Position numbers and translations under genes: made by a program. The notes under the pieces were generated by a model that worked only from the letters and a program-made list of their open reading frames with translations, was not told the DNA's origin and did not search any database. From Lanius collurio (Eukaryota > Chordata > Aves > Passeriformes > Laniidae): DNA of 64,000 nucleotides. Of the stretch, positions 1 through 13,825 are shown in pieces. The DNA lies in contig JACBWW010000016.1 in assembly GCA_020086605.1 (NCBI GenBank), forward strand, positions 6,935,682 through 6,999,681, read 5' to 3'. The first letter of the stretch is position 1. Each line of letters opens with the position of its first letter.

Positions 1-3000
1 GATGCTGAGCACTGCAAAGTTACTGCAGAATTAAAGTGCAAACTTCTTGCATCACCTGCTCGGACACGTGTGGTTCAGTACATGGATGTTTAATGCTGTG
101 GATGCTCACAATGGCCTGAATGGGATGTACAAGACCTGGGAGCCAAAAATTCATCCAAAGTCCTACCTGCTTATGGGGAAGACCTAGGCCTGAATGCATT
201 GGAGATTTGGATTGTGCATGTATGTAGCCTTATTGATGTCACAGCCAGACCCCACTGCCAGGAGGCAGCTGAGCCAGTGAAAGGGCCTTTACTGCCTCTG
301 CCAGTATGACAAAGCCTCAGCCACAGCCTTGCATGTCAGGTCAGCCTGATGTACACTGCTTTAGCACATGGAACACACTCAGCATTTTGGAGTCTGGCCC
401 CTTGCTTCCAGAGCAGTCTGTAAGTTTATGCATATTGAACTGTTTGAGATCTCACCTTTTATGTTTCCTTTTCTTAGATTTTCAGTCTTCTCTCCTTTTC
501 TTACTACACAGTATAACAGACACCAATCTTCTCTACAAGCTGCCAAATCTTACAGCAGCATGAGCACAAAACTTGGCTTTCCCCCACAGCTGTTTATTTC
601 ATTCTCTCTAACACCCTGACCAGCATTGACCATTTCTGAGAAATCACCAGAACATGAGGGAGTTCAGGAGTTTCTACTAATTATTCAACAGAGCTCTTCC
701 TGCTGTCTGTGAGGAAAGGAGCATTTGTCCTTAGAGAAACTGAGGTGAAGCATTTTGCTCCTGTTAGAGGGCAGCAGCATGACAACAGCTTCCTAAATCC
801 AAATCCCTTGCACTGCAGCACGCTGTTTCCAATGGTGTTCTCTAGAACAATACACATCTTGTAGCAGTGGTCAGGAGTCACAGCCCATCACCCATTGCTC
901 CAGATGCTGCTGCACACACTTAGAGCCTGACCTATGGCTGCTTCCAGGCCATTCCAACATTTGTCCCTTTCTTAGGGCCAACAGCCATTCCACTGCAAGG
1001 TAGATGACATTCCACAGCCTGCTTTTATTCCAGCCTATATAAAAGGCAGTATTATGGTCTCATGAGTTTTCAAAACTGCAACCTTGTGACTTCAAAAAAT
1101 CTAAAGGTCACGAGAACAGAAACAGAAAGCTGAACTTCTCTACTGCCTGCCTCTCTCTAAATTGCTAGGACACAAGTACAACAAAGTGAGTATCACAAAT
1201 GAAATGAGAGATGATAAATAATGAATGAAAATATATTATTTTAAGTTAACTGCATATTGCTGTGACAGTGCTCAGAGATCAATGAAGAATAGTCTTCTGG
1301 TGTCCAAAACTGTACAAACATAAAATAAAGTGACAGCTACAGGCCTGACCTGCTCATGGGCTAAATAAAAAGCTTACAAGGTTAAAGAGATTCCTTTCAT
1401 TGACTTCAGTAAGCTTTTAAGAGGGCTCTAGGGCATCTCTGATGAGACAGCCACAACAATCTCCCTGAGAACACACTCCAGTAATTTCCTGTGCTTCCAC
1501 ACTTAAAGACGGGAATGGAACAGAGCTAAGTAGGCATTTTAAACCCTATTTGTAAAGCATTCAAAAAGTTAAAGAAACATAACAGTACCTGGATCCAAGC
1601 TTTTTAAAGGTATTTGGGCACACAAGCTCCACTGAAAGAAAGAAACCAGTCCTATAGAAGCTCCAATACTCAAGTTTAAAAACATCTCAGTTCAAAATAA
1701 TAATAATAAAAACTTTAAAAAAAGACCAACCAAAACATTACTACAAACCCACATAATACAGTAGTTGATGAAGCTGACAGCATTGCAAAATAAAGGTTCA
1801 TTCTTAGCTGCTTAAGAATGACAAGGGTTACAGTTCTCACAATAACTCACCTCCCTTTTGAAAACATTCAGAATAAACACTTACCACACTACAGCTCCTC
1901 CCACTGAAATGCCAATCATCCTATGCCAAGGTTAGCAACATTTTCCCAATACATCCCAATACAAAAGATCTTTCAAAGAAAGCAGAAATTCTGTTCCCTA
2001 TTAAACCAACAAGCCACACAAACAGATACTGAAGAAGACTCTCCCTAGTGGGATTTCAATCTATAGAAGCCAAAGTTGGTAAATCAATTCTTGCTGGATA
2101 AACTTTTTTGAACACCAATTTTTTCCCTTATTCAATTAACAGCACTACTTTCAGAAGAGGATTTGGGGATGAGGGTCCCTTCCAAATAAATATAGCTTAT
2201 AATTTCTTAATTTTTAAATACAAATCAGGCAGTTTACAGGTCACATGAGTGTAATCAGCATTTCCAGGATCTCTTCTGCTAAATAGAATTTTTCAAAGAA
2301 ACTGTAGCATTACATTCAATTTGAATAACACAAAGCATAAAGAGGCAATGAGTGACAGTTTCTGAGAGGCAAGAACACTTCTAGAAGATATTATGTTTAT
2401 ATATTAACAGCACATAAGATTGCCAAAGTCACTGCTTGCATACACCATGTATGTGTAGAAGGTTAACCAGAACTAGGAGCAGATATTTAAATTTATGAAG
2501 CTTGACAGCTCCTTCTGCATTAGTAAGCTGCCTCTGTCTTCACATTACACTCTTCTCCTCCCACCCGCAGAACAGCATCCTACTTCTTTAAGTAGCACTG
2601 CTGCTGGGAGAGGTAGCAGGGAAAACTAAAGTAAGAAATGTCTCCCAGCTGAGATTCTCATTTTAATTTTCCAAGTTGCTTTTTTTATTTATTTTGCACA
2701 TCAGAAGCTCAGCTCTCCAAAGACTCTGTTCACTGCTCTCTCCAACAATACCTCAGAACCAAAAATCCCTCAACTGCAGCTTTTTCTCCTGTCATGTCCC
2801 CAGCCAGGTTTTCCAGCCACCCAGTGCCCCAATAATTCCTCTGCAGTGTCCCCAGCTGCAACAGAGCAGCTGAGCGTGGTGCAGGTACTGACTGGAATAC
2901 AAATACCATGTATCATTGAAAAGGCATTATAAAATGCACCCACACAGAATAAAGGTGATAAGAATACATAATGAAACCACGAAAACATCTCTAAAGGAAT

Positions 3001-3974
3001 AATATGATTTCTGTCTTATTTTATGGACAAGGCACTGGTACAGATCCTGGCACGCTGTCTAAGTTTTGGTTATTATAAAATAAAAATTAAAAACTTCTCA
3101 GTAGTCACAACATGGTAGAAATCTGCTTCAGCTGTTACTCTCACTAAAAGTAATTTAATGTCATGTCAGATTCCAATATATCCAATTGTGTGCAAAACTG
3201 CAAATACATTTAAAGCCCTGGCGCTGGGTTGAGTGGGAATTCAGTTTTCTAAGTGCCAATATAAATGTACACAGGTAAGCGAGGAGAGACTACAAAAGCT
3301 TCTCCCACACAGACTAAAACTGTGTGTAAATGAGTGCTTAAAGAGGTTTAGCAGCTTTTTATTTCTTTCTTAGTGTAGTTGGATTTGTAAAAAGCAGTCA
3401 CTCATGCTTTACTGCTTGGTGTCTGTGAGTATTTGAATCTGGCAAAAAAGAATAGATTGTGCAGGGACCGTTAGCATATGTTTAATAAACTCCACCAAGA
3501 GCTTAGATTGAGGAAACTTTAGAGTTTAGAATCAGTAGTAGAAGTGCAAAAATACAGAATTAAAACTATTGCTCCATTTCAACTGCAAAGTCTGATTACT
3601 TTTACCTGCAGGTCCTAATCCTGCAACCTGTGATTACACCAGTAACCTCTTTGTTGGAAAATGTCCCCTTGGACTTAGCACTGAAGTCTTTATTCAGATA
3701 AAATTCCTATAGCTGACTTGAATACACGGATTTTCTCACAGGAAAAAAACAATACTTAGAATTCAAATTATAGTATATGGTTCAATATTTGTAAAAATAC
3801 CTTAAAACATGCCCTTAGACTCCTCAGCTTTACATAGATTACATTGTATGCCCTAAATAACAGGTGAAGTACTTTACTTTAATTAAGCATTATAATGAAA
3901 TGTGAGCTTCCAGGCTCCACTTGAAATCATGGCTAACAAAACTAGCTGTGTATTCGAGTTCTCAATAAACAAAG
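1..3974. other. Intergenic, nothing recognised
   Basis: AT-rich non-coding DNA. It contains a short (AAT)n run near 1695-1709 and a TATA-box-like string at 1035-1046 with no supporting gene. All open frames are under 90 codons. Confidence 0.7.
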
Positions 3975-4120
3975 GCAGTGAGGAAGAAATAATATTATGC
4001 ATATTTTACAGACAAGAAACTGAGGCTTAGAATAATGACTCCCCCAACATGTCGTAGAGCTCAGCCCTAACACCAGATCCCTTGGGTTCAAAGCCTGTCT
4101 GTAAGGCTCCAAGAGCCTTA
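3975..4120 (+). mobile_element. MIR / CORE-SINE-like ancient fragment
   Basis: Several blocks fall in the same order as in the MIR consensus: attttacagacaagaaactg followed by aggc, then a degraded middle, then ccttgggttcaaagcctgtc, then aggctccaagagcctta. It is heavily diverged and lacks both ends. MIR-type SINEs predate the split of amniotes, so an old copy in a bird is expected, though few remain recognisable. Confidence 0.6.
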
Positions 4121-4151
4121 ATTTTCCTTGTTTTCCCTCATTTAATAACTG

Positions 4152-4172
4152 TAATTAATAATTATTAATTAG
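4152..4172. promoter_or_regulatory. Homeodomain-type TAATTA cluster
   Basis: Overlapping TAATTA/ATTAAT cores within 21 bases, palindromic in character, next to the MIR-like fragment. It may be a homeodomain binding cluster or simple AT-rich drift. Confidence 0.25.
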
Positions 4173-7100
4173 ATTTGGCAAAAGAAATTACTGTTTAGTG
4201 AAGTGACAGAGTAATCCTAACACCATCAAATTAAAATATTACAGGAAAGTTTCCAGCTCTCTATTCCCATAGAACTGCAAAATATATTTCAGTGTTCCCA
4301 TCAGTGTACACTGAGTAAGAACAAAACAGTCTCTGTGGGTCAGAAGGGAAGCTCATTTAGTCTTATCTCCCCTACAACAGTAGCCAACAACAGAACAAGC
4401 ATTAAAATAGAGTAACTGTGGAATGATCCTTCCCCTGAATAATCTCCCTCAACTTCCAACAATCCACAGTTCTGAGACTTTAATGCTGAATATCTTGCAA
4501 GAGGCAGCTTGTGTTGAGTGGTGACACGTTATACAACATGGAAAGAGGACTGAAAATTCATTGCAGATTTAAAAAGGGAGCAAAGCCAACTCCAAGACAG
4601 TAGCAGAATATTTCCCCTTTTTTGCCTCTTACAGCTTCCTTTTTACAGATTTATTTTTCATATCTTAGCATGAAAACCCAAAGTTAAAAGGTCCTGTTAG
4701 TAGTGAAAGGCATTATCTCCAAGCTGTGTAGCTGTTTTAGAAAGCATACGCTTATGTGCTATTAAAGGCGTGTTACAAATACTGAATAGATGGAATAGAC
4801 AACTTTCTAGCTCTAAGTGAAAATAAATTTTGTGAATAATAACTCAGTAAAAATATAAGGTATGACCACTGTTTACAGGGAAATTGAGTTCATTTCAGCA
4901 AGGAATGGAAAGAAGGTCTAATGGCAAGAAAAAGGAGGACAAGACAGAAAAGAGGATGAAACTTCTGAGAATGAGTCAAAGAATTTCAGCATAAAAAGAC
5001 AGTTTGTGATAATAAGCAATTTATTATATATTTTGGCCACAATAATAGAAAAACTAAACATGGGATATTCTTCAATCCCACTATGTTTTGACCAGATTTT
5101 TTATATTCATTCAGAAACACAAACTTTGCATGACAGATGATAAGATATGACTACACACTTCAGAAAAGATTAACCATAAACAGCCACAGGTAAGAATTGT
5201 AAATTATGTCATTGTTAGAAACATACTGCAATCTTATCTAAATGATTACTAGCATTGAGACACTGATGGTTAATCTTATCAGTCATTCCACAAAGCTCTA
5301 CTTCAAACACAAAAGATCTGAGGAAATAATGTCAAATCTGTGTCTGAATTCTGCTTTGAATTGCTAAAAATGTTTTTGCAGCATAAGTAAATCAGGATCC
5401 TCCAGAACAGCCCTTTGTACTCCTCCAAATCTTCCCAAACACCCACTCACCACAATACCATCTAAACCTGGGCACCCCAGAGTCAGCTCTGATCCTGCCA
5501 GTGCTGACCTCTCGTCTCAGTTGTGGTTTCACACATCTGCTGCACCCACCTGCTGCCTGTTTGTGCACAGATCATGGAGTCTGGGACAGGGATCCTGCCT
5601 TTGTTCTATGTTTGTACAACATCTGCTGCCCAGTAACTGACTACAGACTGAATTACTTCTCACTGAAGAAAAATAGATATTACTACCTAAAGAGAAGTTA
5701 GGTTAGTTTCCTACTTTTTGTCATGGTCAAACAATTCTATGAAATGTTTTTTAAATGGGTACATTTCATTTTCCCAGCCACCATGAGGCCATTGAGAAGG
5801 CCATTGCTCCACATACTGAGATTCCTCAAATTACTATAATTATTTTATATTGCAACTCTTAGGATTCAAAGAGTTATAATGAAAAATAGCATGAACTGGA
5901 GTACCATTTTCACATAACAATGTTTCTTGCAGCAAAATGAGATGAATATTGGCTGGAGCTTCAAAATTCATCAGGCATTGCAAATTTTGAAAATAAAAAT
6001 ATTTATTTCTGCACTTGGAACTCCTGCTAAGAAAACCAGTTTCAAGTATGTGATAATGAAGTCAAATCATCCAAACCTTTGAATCTCAGTTTTTGACACT
6101 AACTTTTACCTATGCTTGCAGGGAACATAAGACTGAATTTATTTTATTGTCAGTGTGTTATTCTCCATCCAGTCTATTCAAGAACATGCCAATCAGAAAA
6201 GCAGGGCTAATCAGATATTTGGGTTAGAGCAGAGTAATCACAGGCAAATTATGCCTACCTCTGTGACAGTCCTTCATACTCACAGAACATCTACTGCTGT
6301 TCCACTTTGTATTTTTACTTTGGTATTAGATTTTTCAGAAAGTCCTTAATAGGATGATATGAGTGTTGCTTATGAGTATATTACATTCCACATACCCTAC
6401 AGGTCTTTGCCTTCAGAATAGGCAAGATACACTTACACACTAAGGTAACAAATGAAGGATATTTGCATACATAAGTTAAAGAATTTCCTCCTATGTAAGG
6501 TAAGGTTTAGGCTGCATGCCTCACATACTCTAAGTAAATTCTTCATGCACATATACAGCTTCTGTGCTGTAGTCTCCTACTCTGCCATTTACTTATTGGC
6601 CTTATCCATGACTGTAAATGACTAAACAGGATCAATGCACTATTTTTCAAGCTTGCCTTTCAAAACTTGTTATTTTTACATTAGAACCGAGTGAAAGACC
6701 AGAAAAAGTCATTATACAGAAACCACATGTGTCTCCATTTTGGCACATTGTTGATTTTTCCCAAAGAGCTCTCAGTGTCTTCATAACTTGAAACCATGTT
6801 TCCTTCTCCACTTTCTTTCCACACAAGTCCTTCTGATATAATGCTTGTCCTTAAAAAATACCTTATTTGAGAGTGGATGTGGGGCCTGCTTGGGATGATG
6901 TAGGATTACTAGAAAAACAGTACACAGAAACCATAAAATAAATGTTGAATCACAGTAATTTTCATTGCTTCAATTACTGTCACATGTTTCATGGGAAACA
7001 TATTCAGATCCCTTTTATTTCAGCTAAAGTGATAAAAATTACTTAGAATCTCTCATCAGTAAGAACAGAGCATCACTGTAAGCTTTTTACATCTTATTTA

Positions 7101-10100
7101 ACATATGCTTTCTTGTTTTATTGATTATCTGCATAAGCTAAGACAATGAACAAAGTGAAAGTTCACTAAAGAAACTTGGTTGCCCTCAACACCTGTCTTA
7201 GCAGTCATAAACAAATAGGTCATCACACCACAAAAAGTCATCCCTGGTGAAGTCTGAGTTAGTAGTTCCATTTTACCAAGGAAAATATAATAAATATTCT
7301 TAAAACACTTCCATATACTACAAAATAAACAGCTTAGCAAGAGATAACATACATGTGATATACTTTGCATACAGGAAACACCTTTCTCCATCTTTGTCTT
7401 CCTCAGTGAGCCAATCACTCCTACATTTAACTTTGCAAGCCCTTCTAAACAAGTGTGGCCTGGAAAAGACAGACAGACTTCCCTGCATAGAACACAATGC
7501 CAGACACTTCCTTCCTTTTATGCTTCAGGGAACCCACACTCTGGAGATCTCAGCTGAGGTAGAATGTCAGAGCAAAGAGGTGGCTTCTTCAGTGGGTTTC
7601 TTTTGGACTTTAAGTTAGCCTGCTATGGGAAAAATGCTTTTTTCAACATTGTTTAGATCTTTTAACAGGCACTATTGAAACAGATTTACCAAGTCCACTC
7701 TTTATCTTAAAGATGCATAAGGATGCCTTTGAAGAGATTTATTCCTTAAGGCACAAAATGCACCTAGCTCCCATGAAAAGCAATAATAGACTTCCATCAA
7801 AGACAGGAATATATATAGCCATCCTGTATTCCCCAAACTTTGTCTTACCTGCCTCACATTAAGGTGTATCTATATTTGAGAAAAAAAAAAGTCTCTCAGC
7901 AGCTAGATAAATTTCTTTATAGCAAAGAGCAAAGCTGAAGTGATTTCACACCTGATACAGACAGACTGACACAGTACCATGGGGAATGCATTTTTTGGGG
8001 GGGTTTCATATAAACACATCTCCACATCCATAAGTTTGGTAGGCAATGCCTTGGCTGTGATGGATCCCAGCACTTTACATCCCACAAGTTTGCAATGACC
8101 CTATAAAATTACTTTCCATCCATCTGAAGTTCTAGTGGCAAGAAATACTTCTGACAAACAACCAGGACCTGGCAGCAGGTCTAATAATGTAGTGCCAGGT
8201 TTAAAATGCTGCAGTTATCAGTCAGTCCCACTACAGAGTGTGTCATGCATAGCAAAGAGCTGCTTTATTAGCTTGTAGGAATATGCCCTATGTATAAAAT
8301 GATAGCGTGCAGCTACCAAGCAGAAGTCAGAGCTGAAGAAAATCCCCCATCATGGCCCAGATAATGCGTGTCATTCACAACCCAACTGGAGATCCTTCCT
8401 AACCAGCACATGTTAGTTAACAGCACATTCTTGAGATACAACAGTTCAGAAACCATCAAGGCTCAAAAATTAATTTTGTCTTCTTTCTTGGGGTGAAAAG
8501 AGGAAATAGACAAGGATGAAATTGATACATTTCCCTGAAAGCTGCAAATCATAATAAAAACTTAATATAAATAAAGAACTTTTCTGAGGCAATTGTTCAC
8601 ACTAAGTGACCCTTATCCTTTTCCAAAACAGACTGAAGCACTTCTCCTGACAATACCAAGCAGGTGCAGCTTTTTATTATTTAAAAAGCATAAAATAGTT
8701 ATTAAGAAAGTGAAAGGAATGCAACCTTTAGGGATATAATAAAGAACAGCCAGAGGCCAGGGGCCTCCTTTAGTAACAAGCAATGAATAACTGCAATTCC
8801 CTGTTGTTGGGCTACTTTGTACAAACCAAACAGCTTAATAAAATGCATTGTATAAAGTGCTAAGCACTTATGAGCTGACCTGCCTCTACAGACAGTCCTG
8901 GAACTTACTACATCTACCTAGCACTTAGTCGTAAGTTTTAATAATCCTGTTAAAATAATAGTTGAGATTATGGCAAATGTTAAACATTGGGAGGGTTTTG
9001 TCATAATTCTCTCTGGTTTGTTGCAAGGAAAACAAAAGAAAGTACTCAAATAGTTGCACAAGTTATACTGAAAAAAAAACCTAAAAATTTGATGTTCTCT
9101 TGCAATTGATATAGCAATAGATACAGCACTGCTGAGCACTGCTAAGTTTGTGATTCCTTCTCTGAAACCTAAGTGTTTAACATCATCTATAACCATGAAG
9201 GTATTGACAAGATATCAAGGAAATATTAAAAACTTGACAATTTACCGTTTTCAGGATACACTACATATAAAGGTATCCATGCTAGAAATTCACTTTCCTC
9301 TTGCTTAATTTAAAAGAGGTATTTCAAGATCCAATGTGATACAGAAATCTTTTCACCAGAAGCAATACAAGACAGTAATTTTTGTACCCAGCTCCTCCCT
9401 ACATCAGCACACCTGAATCACAGGGCTCTGTGAATGTGGAACTAATATCACTGCAGCAGTACAGAGATAGGGAGAAATCTTCCAAACCAAAACTGGGGTC
9501 ATCACACAAGGGATGTTAACAGCAAATAGGAAATACCTCAGAACCAAGGGCAGAGCATTACCCAAAGAATCTGATTTTTTTTTTCTTCTTTGTTGGCAGA
9601 AAAAAAAAAAGTCAAATAATAGATCTGCTTGCCTTGAAATTGATTGCAACTACTACCCCACCTCCTTGTTTCCCTCACCACTCATTCAAGCACCCTGAAA
9701 CCTGCATTGCTCAATCCTTTCCACAGCCTCTTGCCTCCATGGTTCTCTCAGAGGTGCCAGTCTCAGTCTCAATGACACCCTGCTCTAACTCACTGTCACC
9801 AGCTGGCAAGTGTCATACAAGTGACACCACCAGAACACTCAAGAGAGTACTCACTGTTGAGGACTTGCTCAGCAATTGTCTGTCATTGTTAAGTGCTGGC
9901 TGGGGAACACTCCCACCCTCTCTGGGAAAAAATGCCAAACAACATGGAGCTATAAAAAGATTCTGTACCAACACTGAGTCTCTTCATGCAGAAAGCTGCA
10001 TTAGAAGTTTTGTGGGCCATACTCTGCAAATAGATGAAAAACAGTATTTAATAGGCAAGATCAATATTTTCAAATGTGGGCTATAAAGCTAGGCATCTCC

Positions 10101-12390
10101 ATTTGCACTGAGGACTCCAAAGAAACAGTCTACATTTCTGAAGTGCTGAGAACCATCTGTTCTTACTGGCCTTTGTAGTTATGGAAAACAAACTGTTTAA
10201 TTAGATTCTTCAGCATGGACCTGATTGGCTAACTTTTGACAACAGAAGTTTAAAAAAAAAAGTGTCTGGAGTAGAATGATCTCACATCTAAAGAAAATAT
10301 TGTTTGCACTTACCATTTGGCCTTTTCCATGTCCTTCATTCAGCCCCAGAGTAACTACAAAATGCAACTGTCACTTTTCCCCCCCCTCCAATTCTACAAT
10401 ATGAATAAAAGTTTACACATTACAATGACAAAAGCTTTTCCCTTCCAGGAAGGAAGCAACACCAAAATAAGATATTTTACAGGTTCCTTGCTAGAACTAC
10501 CTGTATCATGGGCTGAAATATATGCAATCAAAATAACACCTCAGACTATCATATTTTTCCAGGCGTGTCTCTATTGCAAAATGAAGGGCAATGTGGAGAC
10601 ATCTAACTAGAAGAAGCACTAGCTGGGACATACATACTGTGCAGTGAAGCATCATAAAGCCTTATATTATTCTACTGCACCCAGGATAATCTCTGCCATC
10701 AATCCAGGTTTACTGGCTCTGATACTGTCTCATTCTGCTGTGGCCACTCCAATTATACTATTCTTTGTTGCTGTGAATACATGCCTTTGATTCTTCTGGA
10801 GGGAACTAGCTCAGACACACAAAGAAGCTAGTAAAACTAGAATGAAACTCTAAATGTAAGAAAGAATATTTTTAAATATGCAGTATTGTTCTTAATGCCT
10901 TGTGTAGAACTATACTTTCTAAGTGCACACAAGCACAGACAGATAAACATGGGGGTTTTGGAGGGTTTGGGTTTTTGTAATGCTACTACATTCTGAAGGA
11001 GCTTGAAGCTGCTACCTGGAAAAGCCAGTCTGAACTACTGACTATATACACCACCTTTCAAATTGTATTTGCTAATTATTTGAAGCTCTAATCCCCATCA
11101 ACACCTCTACAAGCTGCCTGAGTAGTAACAGCTGATAGGGAGATGAAGATGTTTGGGAATCTATGAGCTTAATAAAATGCATTTATATGGTCTCATGTGA
11201 TAAGCTGTCTCTATGTTAGAAAGTAACAAAATCTGTCATTTCCCATCATCTTTTGGCTCAGATCCTTGGGTTCCTTTCCAAAGGAGTGTTGGCTGGGAGA
11301 TGTGACACTGTCTGACAGGATTTAGGAGGGGACATCAGAAACAAGACAGAGCAGGGCACAGGAGAGTGCATCTGCCTGCCAACAGATACAGCCATTCCAT
11401 TGCTTGGCTGTGAATAAGTCAAAATCTCCCCCAGGTGGCAGATTTCTGTCAAGAAATGAGATTAGTACCTATGCCAATCAAGATAAAGAATATTTTAAAG
11501 AAGTTTTGATAATGTTCAAAGTTAATACTTTTAACCCAAAATAATTTCAGTTACTCATGAATTCTTAGAAAGAAAGCACATTTTAGAATGACACAGCTTT
11601 GTGCTTGAATAAATTGTTAATTTAATGAGTCACACCAGCAACTTTTAAGCAGAATTATTCACTAGTGAATCACAGAGTGATTAACAAGTCTTTATCATTT
11701 GTTTTGCCCTTGAGAATAGAGATTCTCAAAGGGGCCTAATGCATTATTTACCTTTGGATACATTTCAGGCACGTGACAGCTCAGAATGAGACATAGATTT
11801 TCTGTATATTTTTCATGTCCATATCCAGAGCTCTTAAACAGAGCTGTTCTTCAGGTAAATAGCAGCATTATTTGCTTCCACAGCCTGTATTAAAAAGCTG
11901 CTCATTCCATGTCAGAAGTAGAAACACTCAGTTACACTGAAGCGCAGTACTCCAATTCAGACACAAGAAAATCATTCTCTTTTTACCAAGGAAATGTATT
12001 TCAAAATTAATAAAGAATTGCTATTTCAACCCAGTATGTACTCATTCAACAAAATATGCAATCATATTCCACTGCAAACACTGAATAAATTTTCTTCCTC
12101 CCCAAAAATCCTATCTTTTTGTGGTGGTACACTTTGCCCCCCTGCTTTTCATGCCCCACTGTGATCTGAGAAATGCTCGTTAGACTCAGCCTTGATGAAC
12201 CAGTCCTGCCTCACTTATGGAGATACAACTATTTGTGAGTGTATTGCAAACCATATAAGGAGATGATTCTCTTGGTCAAAAAGCATTTTTATTTTCTGAG
12301 CCTTCAGTTGCCTAACTCAGCTCACTAAACATTTCCTTGAATAATTACAACTACACATCTGCTAAAAGAGGGGAAATGAGAAGAGAGGAC
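4173..12390. other. Intergenic, mostly featureless
   Basis: AT-rich DNA apart from the AP-1/palindrome block at about 11.6 kb. The longest frame (9634-10086, 150 codons) starts with TTG and shows no domain. An A/T homopolymer pair lies at about 9577-9611. Confidence 0.7.
11626..11670. promoter_or_regulatory. AP-1 core plus 14-bp perfect palindrome
   Basis: TGAGTCA at 11626-11632 is followed by the perfect palindrome ATTCACTAGTGAAT at 11657-11670. The sequence around it (about 11580-11720) is not simple repeat and could be a conserved non-coding element. Confidence 0.25.
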
Positions 12391-12494
12391 TGTACTGGTT
12401 TGGGCGGGGTTAGAGTTGATTTAGATGATTTTCCTTAGACTAGCTGGCATGGTGTTGTGTTTTGGATTTGTCACCAAAACATTGTCAAACAAAT
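12391..12494 (+). mobile_element. 5' fragment of an ERVL-type LTR
   Basis: It begins TGTACTGGTTTGGGCGGGG and continues through tagagttgattta, tagctggcatggtg and gttttggatttgt. This matches the start of a bird ERVL LTR family as recalled. Similarity stops near 12494 and unrelated AT-rich DNA follows, so only about 100 bp of the LTR remains. Confidence 0.65.
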
Positions 12495-13791
12495 TGAAAT
12501 CAAGGGAATCTTGTATTTTTTTCTACAAAATTTCAGGTCATCTGATACTGAAATAATTCCTTCTAATGTTTTTTCTCAATGAATTAACACAGCAGCAAAA
12601 AGGAATATTTCTATATTATTATAGCTTCAGCATGAATTCATTTGCATTTGAGCTGTATCCTTGCCTCTTCAGTTTGCCTTCACAAGTTTTATAGAATAAT
12701 TCAGCTCAAGAATCCAGGTTAAGATTATACAATGCCCTAGCCATAGAAAATTCATGTGTCTAAGTAGCTTTAAATTCTTTAGTACCAGCTGTTCTCTTAC
12801 TGAACTTCTGTCACCTTTTGATCCTCAGTCTGTTGCTCTAAACAAGGCTTTGCTGTGGCTTTCTTCAGTAGGGAATATCATAGAACCCACAGCTCAGTCT
12901 TGTTTCCTTCCAAGCATGGCATGTCTGTAGTACTTTTCCACAAGAAAAAGTATAAAGCAATTTTATTGTAGAGTTGGTTCCATTTGCTTTTTTGAAAGCT
13001 GATTATTTTTTTCTTTTTTAACCTTTCTGGTCATCCAGAATACCCACTTATTCCAAAGGCTCATGTTTGGTGAAGTATAAGATTACAGACAGTGTCCAAA
13101 TCTCTACTCCCTAAACCTGTAGCAAGAAGTACACTCTGGACCAGAAAACACCTCACTGATATTGTTGCCATGGCAAAGCTTAATATGAGTTCAGAGACTG
13201 GGCACACAGCCAAGAAGAAAATGAGGAGAGCTGGCACAAGACATTTCCCCCTTTGTTTTTTTCATACAATTTGCTTTCTGCAGCTCTTCTCAAGAGCACA
13301 AGAAATGTTTCAGCTTCAATTATCTCCACAGGAGCTTCATTTTTCCCCCTTTTCTTTATTTAGCTCTACAACAATAGTCATAGCTATTTGTGACTTCTTG
13401 TGATTTTTTTCCTTCAATTCCCAAAGAATTACATATGTGTACATAGCAAATAATTCCTACAGAGATTGTCAGCATATGGGCTGTTGATTTCCTTTTTATT
13501 AAAGCAAACTAGATTGGAAGTTGGGAACACAAACCTAACAGCTTCCCTTCAACTACAGTTTAATCTCAGCCAATAAGGACAACATTTTCAGGGGGAAAAA
13601 AAAAAGTAGCAGTCTATTGTAAAAGACAGACATTTTTGTTTGTTTATCATTCTAAACTGAGTGATTCACTTATTGTATCACTGTTTAAGTCCCATCATCT
13701 TCAGCCAGTGTTGGGCAAGGTTGGTGTAACCTGATTCAGCAATTTTATCCAGTTAACTTAAACACAAACTGCATAGTAAAATTTAAGCTTT

Positions 13792-13825
13792 AAATATAGA
13801 GCCTCTCTATAAATATAGAGCCTCC
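13792..13825. repeat. Short tandem duplication
   Basis: AAATATAGAGCCTC occurs twice with a 19-bp period (13792-13805 and 13811-13824). It looks like a recent slippage or duplication event. Confidence 0.8.

Noticed and set aside
1035..1046. TATA-box-like string TATATAAAAGG
   Set aside because: No CpG enrichment, first exon or downstream gene is visible, and such strings are common in AT-rich DNA.
9634..10086. 150-codon plus-strand frame
   Set aside because: It starts at TTG, has no recognisable features, and lies in AT-rich intergenic DNA.
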